Made by a program: the position numbers and the translations under genes. Shown here piece by piece: positions 36,481 to 41,741 of a DNA stretch of 41,741 nucleotides. The stretch is from the NCBI RefSeq assembly GCF_027532945.1, contig NZ_JAPZTZ010000024.1, positions 1 through 41,741 on the forward strand, read 5' to 3'. This stretch comes from Phreatobacter sp. (GTDB lineage Bacteria; Pseudomonadota; Alphaproteobacteria; Rhizobiales; Phreatobacteraceae). The stretch's first letter is position 1, and every line of letters begins with the position of its first letter. The notes under the pieces are model-generated. The model saw only the letters and a list, made by a program, of their open reading frames with translations. It did not search any database and was not told where the DNA came from.

Positions 36481-36509
36481 TTGACAGCGTAGCGCTGTTC
36501 CGGTATCGT
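36481..36509 (+). promoter_or_regulatory. Sigma-70-like promoter facing the 3' end of the amine oxidase gene
   Basis: TTGACA (36481-36486), a 17-bp spacer and TATCGT (36504-36509) form a good promoter downstream of smc. No plus-strand gene follows: the transcript would run antisense into the amine oxidase gene. AGGACT-AA-AGTCCT is a perfect dyad immediately before the -35. It could be chance. Confidence 0.4.
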
Positions 36510-36565
36510 TTCGGCAGGTTCGAGAGCTGCGCCTCGGCCAGCCAGGCGCCCCGCCAACATCCCCC

Positions 36566-38557
36566 TCACCCGCAGCAGCACCCCGCGCCGCCATCCTCGC
36601 CCGCCCCGTTCTGCACGCTGGCGTGGTTCTTCTCCGGCGGCAGATCCATGGCGATGTTCTCGGAGAAGAAGCCGTTCGGCTTCAGCATGAAGCCGGCGTA
36701 CTCCATCGGCATCACCGGGAAATCCTCGGGCTTGCACACATGGGTGTGGCCGAAGGAGTGCCAGACCACGAGGTCGGTGTTCTCGATGCTCCGCCCCTGC
36801 CGGATGTAGCGCGGCAGGCCGTCGCCGCCGGCATGCTGGTTCGGATAGTCGCCGCTCGCATAGCGTTCCGCCGGGTCGAAGGGCGTCACCCACACATGTC
36901 TCCGGGCAAAGCCCCCGCGCTCCGCCACCGTCGAGCCCTCCTGCGCCAGCATGAGCGGGCTCGGCTGCACCACCAGCTTGTAGCCGGTGGGCTTGCCGAC
37001 GGAATTGGTGACGTTCGGATTGATGATCTTCCAGTAGCGGCCGGTCTTCCCGTCTGCCTCGCGGGCGGCGTCCCGCTCGTTGGCCAGCACCCGCGTCGTC
37101 GTGTCGAAGACATTGCCATGGGGGTTGTCGGTGCCCCAGGGCCGCGGCACGAATTCATGCTCGGTGACCGTGTTGCCGTTGCCGTCGACAGCCATGTGCA
37201 GGCGGGCGTTGAAGAAGTGCTGATGGGTCGGCCCGCCGAGCCCCTCATCCACCATGCCGCCCCAGGGATAGGCGGCGCCGGGCGCCACTGCCGCGGTCTG
37301 GATGATGCCGGTGAGCTTCGCCTCCAGCTGGATCGTGCCGTCCTGGTAGAGGTACCAGTAGAAGCCGTAATCGTAGTTCCCCACGGTCGCGAAGAACGAG
37401 ATGACCAGCCGGCGCGACCGCCGCGCCTCGAAGACACCCGTCCTCATCTCGTAATGCTTCCACAGGAGGCCGTAATCCTCCTCGTGCATGCAGACCGCGT
37501 TCGGCATCACCATGGGGTTGCCGGCGTCGTCGGCCATGGGCACGTCGAAATAGTGGATGAGGCCGAGGCAATCGCAGCCGAGTTCCAGCGCATTGGCCAG
37601 TTTGCCGAGGCCATATTCGCCGGCGTCGAAGGCGCTCTTCCAGAAATGGTTCGCGGTGGGATCGGCATAGGGCACCACCATTTCGGTGACGCTGGCGCGG
37701 TGGAGGATGGGACGGACGCGGCCCTTGTCGGTGATGCCGAGCTGGTGGAGCACCAGCCCCTCGCGGGCGGTGAAGCCGACGCGGAAGGACCAGCCCTGCC
37801 AGCTCACCTTCCAGCCGTCGACCGTGAAGCTCGGTCCCTCCGGCTGGACGATGTTCAGCGGCTTCACGTCGGTGCGCGGGGCGGGGAGCGAGGCGCGGTC
37901 GTAGTTCCGCCTTTTGCGCGGGATGGAAATGATCGGGTCCTCGTCGACGAGATGGACGACGCGGTTCTCGATCAGGTCCACGAGGGCGACGACACCCTCG
38001 ATCGGCGAGGCATAGCCATTGTCCTCCGGAGCCGCGCGCCAGTAGCTGACCGCGCTGACGAGGCGGCGGCCGATCTCCGCCTCGCGGCCGAAATAGCCCG
38101 CCGAGAACGGATCGACCTGCACCAGGTCGATCTCGGCGTCGGTGAGGCCGCGGCGGGTCATCGCCGCCCGCCAGCCGGGATCGGCCTTGACGATATCGCC
38201 GGCCTTGAAGAACTCCTCGATGATCACCGGCGGCTGGCCATAGGGCGCGACCCTGGTGTCGCGGGCGGTGAAGGCGAGGACCGTGCCGCCGCTGACGTCG
38301 ATCAGCGCCTCGTGGACCGCGCCACTGGCCGTGTCGAGCGTCACCGCGGAGGCCCGGCGGTGGATCGGCACTCCCGGTGACCAGGCGGCAAGCTCCGCCT
38401 TTCCCGGCTCGTCGAGCTCGAGGGTCGGGAAGCGCGTCGTCTCCGGCAACGCCTTCGCCGTCATCAGGATCGTCCGGGCCGCCGCAATCTCAGCCGCCGT
38501 CAGCGGGTCCAGCGGGTGGCGCGGCGCGGGATCGGCGGCAGGTAGGGGCGAGGACAT
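36566..38557 (-). CDS. Copper-containing primary-amine oxidase
   Basis: The 663-residue enzyme oxidises primary amines to aldehydes, with H2O2 and ammonia released. It has the small N2/N3-like domains, then the catalytic beta-sandwich. The tyrosine that becomes topaquinone is Y395 in VGNYDYG. The catalytic base is D311 in FDAGEYG. The copper ligands are H445 and H447 (HQH) and H606 (THVCKPEDFPVMP). All key residues are present. There is no signal peptide, so the protein may be cytoplasmic, unlike E. coli TynA. The last residues are CCCG, a Cys-rich tail of uncertain meaning. The start at 38557 (MSSPLPAADPA) is preferred; the longer frame adds 18 residues without family similarity. Confidence 0.94.
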   Translation of the reverse strand: MSSPLPAADPAPRHPLDPLTAAEIAAARTILMTAKALPETTRFPTLELDEPGKAELAAWSPGVPIHRRASAVTLDTASGAVHEALIDVSGGTVLAFTARDTRVAPYGQPPVIIEEFFKAGDIVKADPGWRAAMTRRGLTDAEIDLVQVDPFSAGYFGREAEIGRRLVSAVSYWRAAPEDNGYASPIEGVVALVDLIENRVVHLVDEDPIISIPRKRRNYDRASLPAPRTDVKPLNIVQPEGPSFTVDGWKVSWQGWSFRVGFTAREGLVLHQLGITDKGRVRPILHRASVTEMVVPYADPTANHFWKSAFDAGEYGLGKLANALELGCDCLGLIHYFDVPMADDAGNPMVMPNAVCMHEEDYGLLWKHYEMRTGVFEARRSRRLVISFFATVGNYDYGFYWYLYQDGTIQLEAKLTGIIQTAAVAPGAAYPWGGMVDEGLGGPTHQHFFNARLHMAVDGNGNTVTEHEFVPRPWGTDNPHGNVFDTTTRVLANERDAAREADGKTGRYWKIINPNVTNSVGKPTGYKLVVQPSPLMLAQEGSTVAERGGFARRHVWVTPFDPAERYASGDYPNQHAGGDGLPRYIRQGRSIENTDLVVWHSFGHTHVCKPEDFPVMPMEYAGFMLKPNGFFSENIAMDLPPEKNHASVQNGAGEDGGAGCCCG

Positions 38558-38912
38558 GGCGGCACTCCAATAGGACGGCGCCAGTGTCGGGAGCGCCGGC
38601 CGTGACGGCAAGCGGCCTTTTCAGGCAGCGCATGCCTTCGCGTCGGGCGAAAGCCCAATCGCCTCCGCGGGATGCCGCACTGCGCACGCGATGTCGCACG
38701 GCTGCTCGGACCTTCGACGAAGAGGCTGAAAAAATGATATATATCAACGCGTTAAATCATGTGTCAGTGTCCTTGACACGATTTGGCCGCATCACTATAG
38801 GTGTGCCCGGTTTTCGGGGGGTGGCCGTTCGGCGTCCTTCCGTCGTTGATTTCGGGCGAGGCGCCGGCCGACAAGGCCGTGGCGAGGCGCCAAGAAGTGG
38901 AGCGGCGGTACG
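38558..38912. other. 355-bp divergent region between amine oxidase and atpI
   Basis: It contains the atp promoter (38773-38801), an overlapping dyad and a 12-bp perfect palindrome TGATATATATCA (38735-38746) in an AT-rich patch that is unlike the rest of the window. The start of the amine oxidase transcript must also lie here but no clear minus-strand promoter was found. Confidence 0.6.
38761..38801 (+). promoter_or_regulatory. Near-consensus sigma-70 promoter of the atp operon with overlapping dyad
   Basis: TTGACA (38773-38778) and TATAGG (38796-38801) are separated by exactly 17 bp, the best promoter in the window; the start would be near 38808, about 105 bp upstream of atpI. GTGTCA (38761-38766) and TGACAC (38774-38779) form a dyad with a 7-bp spacer covering the -35, so a repressor could bind there. 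Confidence 0.8.
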
Positions 38913-39236
38913 ATGACGGGTCAGTCTCCCCCAGAATCCGACCTCGACGCGCGGCGACGCGCCCTTGAATCGAAGCTCGCGGAACTTGATCGCGACCGAT
39001 CCACGGGTGCAGTGCCCGACGGCCGGACGGCTGAGGAGCCATCCGGGCTGGTGAAGCTCTTCCGCTTCTCGGCCGATTTCGTGTCCGGCGTCATCGCCGG
39101 CGCCATGATCGGCTGGCTCGTGGACCGGTTCGCCGGAACGCGGCCCTGGGGTCTGATCGTGTTTCTCCTGCTGGGCTTCGCGACGGGGATCTACAACCTC
39201 GTCAAGTCGGCACAGCGGGCCCAGCGGGGCGGCTGA
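38913..39236 (+). CDS. atpI: ATP synthase subunit I
   Basis: The 107-residue protein has a charged N-terminal half and two membrane helices ([20 protein letters not shown] and [20 protein letters not shown]), the AtpI/AtpZ pattern. It helps assemble the c-ring of Fo and may admit Mg2+. It is the first gene of the Fo operon, 48 bp before atpB. A promoter at 38773-38801 drives the whole set. Confidence 0.88.
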   Translation: MTGQSPPESDLDARRRALESKLAELDRDRSTGAVPDGRTAEEPSGLVKLFRFSADFVSGVIAGAMIGWLVDRFAGTRPWGLIVFLLLGFATGIYNLVKSAQRAQRGG

Positions 39237-39283
39237 ACGGCCGGTCCGGTCCGACTAGAAGATCGCGTGGGAGCAGACCGGCG

Positions 39284-40033
39284 ATGGCCGATCCGATCAA
39301 ACAGTTCGAGCTCGTCCACCTCGTCCCGCTCAAGATCGGCGGGGCTGACTTCGGTTTCACCAATTCCTCGCTGCACATGTTCATCGCGGTCGGCGTGACC
39401 GCGGCCTTCCTGCTGCTCTCCACCTCCGGCCGCCGGCTGGTGCCGACCCGCATGCAGTCCATGGCCGAGCTCGCCTATGAGTTCGTCGCCGGGACGGTGA
39501 GGCAGACAACCGGCAAGGAAGGCATGAAGTTCTTCCCGCTGGTCTTCTCGCTGTTCATGTTCGTGCTGTTCGGCAACCTGATCGGCATGATCCCCGGCGC
39601 CTTCACGGTCACCAGCCACATCATCGTCACCGCGGCGCTTGCCATGCTGGTGATCACCACCGTGATCGTCTACGGCATCATGAAGCATGGCACCCACTGG
39701 TTCGCGCTCTTCGCGCCCTCGGGTCTGCCCAAGGCGATCCTCCCCGTCATCGTGGTGATCGAGGTCATCTCCTTCCTGTCGCGGCCGATCTCGCTGTCGC
39801 TGCGTCTCTTCGGCAACATGACCGCCGGCCATATCGCGCTGAAGGTCTTTGCCGGTTTCGTCACCGCCATGGCGGGCGCCGGCGTCCTCGGCATGATGGG
39901 CGCCACGCTGCCCGTGCTGATGATCACCGCGCTCACCGCGCTCGAACTGCTCGTCGCTGTCCTGCAGGCCTATGTCTTCACCATCCTGACCTGCATCTAC
40001 CTCAACGACGCCCTCCATCCTGGCCATCACTGA
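39284..40033 (+). CDS. atpB: ATP synthase Fo subunit a
   Basis: The 249-residue membrane protein forms the two proton half-channels next to the c-ring. The essential arginine lies in the fifth-helix segment [17 protein letters not shown], and [20 protein letters not shown] ends the protein with the conserved Q-Y-F residues. It has about six hydrophobic segments. It belongs to the operon between atpI and atpE. Confidence 0.95.
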   Translation: MADPIKQFELVHLVPLKIGGADFGFTNSSLHMFIAVGVTAAFLLLSTSGRRLVPTRMQSMAELAYEFVAGTVRQTTGKEGMKFFPLVFSLFMFVLFGNLIGMIPGAFTVTSHIIVTAALAMLVITTVIVYGIMKHGTHWFALFAPSGLPKAILPVIVVIEVISFLSRPISLSLRLFGNMTAGHIALKVFAGFVTAMAGAGVLGMMGATLPVLMITALTALELLVAVLQAYVFTILTCIYLNDALHPGHH

Positions 40034-40091
40034 TCCGGTGACGGCAGGCCGCTAAGCACTCTTCGCTCCCAACACCTCACAGGAGTTCAAA

Positions 40092-40319
40092 ATGGATCCG
40101 GTTGCAGCCAAGTTCCTCGGCGCTGGTCTCGCCTGCCTCGGCATGGGCCTCGCCGCCATGGGCGTGGGCAACATCTTCGGCAACTTCGTTGCCGGCGCCC
40201 TGCGCAACCCGTCGGCTGCCGCCGGCCAGTTCACCAACGCCATCGTCGGCGCGGCCCTCGCGGAAGGTCTCGGCATCTTCGCGCTCGTCGTCGCCCTCGT
40301 CCTGCTCTTCGTGGTTTGA
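40092..40319 (+). CDS. atpE: ATP synthase Fo subunit c
   Basis: The 75-residue proteolipid forms the rotor ring. It has two helices: [20 protein letters not shown] and the second, with the ion-binding glutamate in [14 protein letters not shown]. The polar loop RNPSAAAG joins them. AGGAG is placed just before the ATG, consistent with the high level needed for a multi-copy ring. A GC-rich imperfect hairpin follows the stop and may stabilise the upstream message. Confidence 0.95.
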   Translation: MDPVAAKFLGAGLACLGMGLAAMGVGNIFGNFVAGALRNPSAAAGQFTNAIVGAALAEGLGIFALVVALVLLFVV

Positions 40320-40337
40320 TCCACGGCGGACGCTCCT

Positions 40338-40374
40338 CCGCGCGCCGGGCCCCTTGAGGGTCCGGTCCGCGCGG
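40338..40374 (+). other. GC-rich imperfect hairpin after atpE
   Basis: CCGCGCG-CCGGGCCC pairs with GGGTCCGGTCCGCGCGG around CTTGA, with one or two mismatches or bulges. It lies in the 146-bp gap between atpE and the b' gene. Partial termination or RNA stabilisation would fit the higher need for subunit c, but no T-tract is present. Confidence 0.5.
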
Positions 40375-40465
40375 GAGAACCGGCGTTCCCCGCCCGGCTC
40401 CGGCCGGCCACCGCATTCGCGTACGGTCTCCCCGTGAGGCCGTTGCGCGCCGTCAGGGTCCCGCA

Positions 40466-40999
40466 ATGGCGACGAACACCTCTTCTGGGACTCAGGTCCC
40501 GTCCAAAGGCGGTTTCCCGGCCTTCCGGGTGGAAACCTACGGCTCGCAGCTGCTCTGGCTGGCGATTGCCTTCGGCCTGCTCTACTACCTGATGTCGCGG
40601 CACATCGCGCCGCGCATCGGCGGCATCCTCGAGGATCGCGCCAGTCGCATCGCCTCGGACCTTGCCGCCGCCCAGACCATGAAGGCGGAGGCGGACGCCG
40701 CCACCGCGTCCTACGAGAAGTCGCTCGCCGAGGCCCGGGCCAATGCCCAGGCCATCGCCGCCGAGACCAAGGCGAAGATCACCGCCGAGGCCGATGCGGA
40801 GCGCAAGACGCTCGAGGCCAAGCTCGCCGCCGACCTTTCCACCGCCGAGGCGACCATTGCCAAGGCGCGCGAGAGCGCCATGGGCAATGTCCGCTCGATC
40901 GCGGTCGAGACCGCCCAGGCCATCGTCGAGCGCCTCGCCGGCGCCTCCGCCGAGGCGTCCCGTGTCGAGGCGGCGGTCGACGCTGCCCTGAAGCGCTGA
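40466..40999 (+). CDS. atpG: ATP synthase Fo subunit b'
   Basis: The 177-residue protein has one N-terminal membrane helix (LLWLAIAFGLLYYLMSRHIA, about 28-47) followed by a long Ala/Glu/Lys-rich coiled coil. Alphaproteobacteria and phototrophs use a b/b' heterodimer as the peripheral stalk, and this is the first of the two. The coil is rich in EAxANAQAIAAETKAK-type repeats. The ATG at 40466 places about 28 polar residues before the helix, typical of b'. The symbol follows usual alphaproteobacterial naming for b'; the F1 gamma gene shares the letter elsewhere. Confidence 0.9.
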   Translation: MATNTSSGTQVPSKGGFPAFRVETYGSQLLWLAIAFGLLYYLMSRHIAPRIGGILEDRASRIASDLAAAQTMKAEADAATASYEKSLAEARANAQAIAAETKAKITAEADAERKTLEAKLAADLSTAEATIAKARESAMGNVRSIAVETAQAIVERLAGASAEASRVEAAVDAALKR

Positions 41000-41009
41000 G
41001 GAGAGCGGG

Positions 41010-41489
41010 ATGAGCGAATATCTGCCGATCTGGATCGGTCTGATCATCTTCCTCGCGATTGCGTGGAAGATGGGCGCCCACACCACCGTTCTCAATGCGC
41101 TCGACGCCCGCGCCGATCGCATCAGCGCCGAACTCGCCGAGGCCAAGCGCCTGCGCGAGGAGGCCGAGGCCATCGCAACCGAGTACCGCAAGCGCCAGCA
41201 GGCTGCCGAGCAGGAGGCGCGTGACATCGTCGCCGCCGCCAAGACCGAGGCCGAGCGTCTCGCCGCCGAGGGCAAGGCCAAGATCGAGGACTTCGTCGCC
41301 CGCCGCACGGCGATGGCGGAGACCAAGATCGCCCAGGCCGAGGCCCAGGCCATCGCCGACGTCCGCGCCGCGGCCGCCGATGTCGCCACCGCCGCCGCCG
41401 GCACGGTCCTCGCCGATCTCGCCAAGGGGGCCGCCGGTGAGAAGTTCATCGCCTCCGGCATCGCCGAGGTGAAGGCGCGGCTGAACTGA
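41010..41489 (+). CDS. atpF: ATP synthase Fo subunit b
   Basis: The 159-residue protein begins with a membrane helix (LPIWIGLIIFLAIAWKMGAH, about 5-24) and continues as an Ala/Glu-rich coiled coil that forms the peripheral stalk with b'. It starts 10 bp after the b' stop with GAGGAG upstream. F1 genes are not in this window; in relatives they form a separate operon elsewhere. Confidence 0.93.
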   Translation: MSEYLPIWIGLIIFLAIAWKMGAHTTVLNALDARADRISAELAEAKRLREEAEAIATEYRKRQQAAEQEARDIVAAAKTEAERLAAEGKAKIEDFVARRTAMAETKIAQAEAQAIADVRAAAADVATAAAGTVLADLAKGAAGEKFIASGIAEVKARLN

Positions 41490-41521
41490 CGCCTCAAGGC
41501 CGAAGCGACCTGACCATTTCG

Positions 41522-41548
41522 AACCGCCGGGCCCCGCCCGGCGGTTTT
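41522..41548 (+). terminator. Rho-independent terminator of the atp (Fo) operon
   Basis: A perfect 10-bp stem (AACCGCCGGG / CCCGGCGGTT) with a 5-nt loop is followed by further T residues, 32 bp after the subunit b stop. Confidence 0.85.
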
Positions 41549-41616
41549 CGTTTGGGGGCTGGCCAAAGGGGGCGATGGGGCCGGCGCTTAGCCAGAACTG
41601 CGCCTTGCAGAACCCG

Positions 41617-41741
41617 AGTGCGTCCTTCGAGGCTCGCTGTCGCGCGCACCTCAGGATGAGGGAGGTTGAGACTGGCAGTCCGCCCAGCCGCCGGGACGCC
41701 CTCTCTGCCACTCACCCCCGATCCTCATCCTGAGGTGCGAG
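41617..41741. repeat. Second copy of the inverted repeat pair, cut by the window end
   Basis: 41617-41663 matches the left arm of the pair at 7872-8026 with a small difference (GCTGTCGCGCGC in place of GCTTCCGCTCGC). The opposite arm starts at 41722 and is cut after 20 bp. The arm spacing (58 bp) is close to the 63 bp of the first pair. Again it lies just after a transcription unit. Confidence 0.88.

Overview
The window is high-GC chromosomal DNA from an alphaproteobacterium, most likely Hyphomicrobiales (Rhizobiales). The evidence is the split atpI-atpB-atpE-b'-b operon, an NrnC-type nuclease, the nrnC/lptC/lptA/lptB/rpoN neighbourhood, a DUF2948 protein and the intergenic repeat CTCATCCTGAGGTGCGAG typical of that group. 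Genus cannot be fixed from sequence alone. No tRNA, rRNA or CRISPR array was found.

Left edge (1-1476): the right end of an accessory element. It holds the first 25 codons of an IS3-family transposase, a GmtX-like gene whose 5' end is cut by that IS, and a complete HNH endonuclease gene. At about 1476 this abuts the 5' half of a second, native HNH gene, so the element appears to have entered one HNH gene while carrying a divergent full-length relative.

1885-8065: alkA-type glycosylase divergent from gluQ; two tandem acyl-CoA ligases; cysE; then a perfect 46-bp inverted repeat pair.

8066-13812: rpoN, an oppositely oriented exported NTF2-like gene, and the LPS transport block nrnC-lptC-lptA-lptB, then DUF2948. 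NrnC degrades short RNA, LptCAB drive LPS export and RpoN is sigma-54.

13816-19342: a catabolic/uptake module: LysR regulator, divergent from DUF1445 hydro-lyase, cupin and a TRAP transporter (P, Q, M). The substrate is not known.

19584-25742: a 721-residue fusion of a flavin amine-oxidase-like domain and a SAM methyltransferase, a type I ABC exporter half-transporter with acidic tails, fabI and a CbpA-like DnaJ.

25849-32631: RT0821-type lipoprotein, pdxH, SDR, XRE/MmyB-type regulator divergent from a small membrane protein, CorA, LysE-type exporter, L,D-transpeptidase, and two very small genes (57 and 40 aa) that share the motif LExRYGxxGxxAVAxA.

32961-41489: smc, copper amine oxidase, and the Fo part of ATP synthase (atpI, B, E, b', b) behind a near-consensus sigma-70 promoter. 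The window ends in a second copy of the inverted repeat pair.

The most unusual items are the flavoenzyme-methyltransferase fusion, the pair of microproteins with a shared motif, and the HNH-into-HNH insertion.
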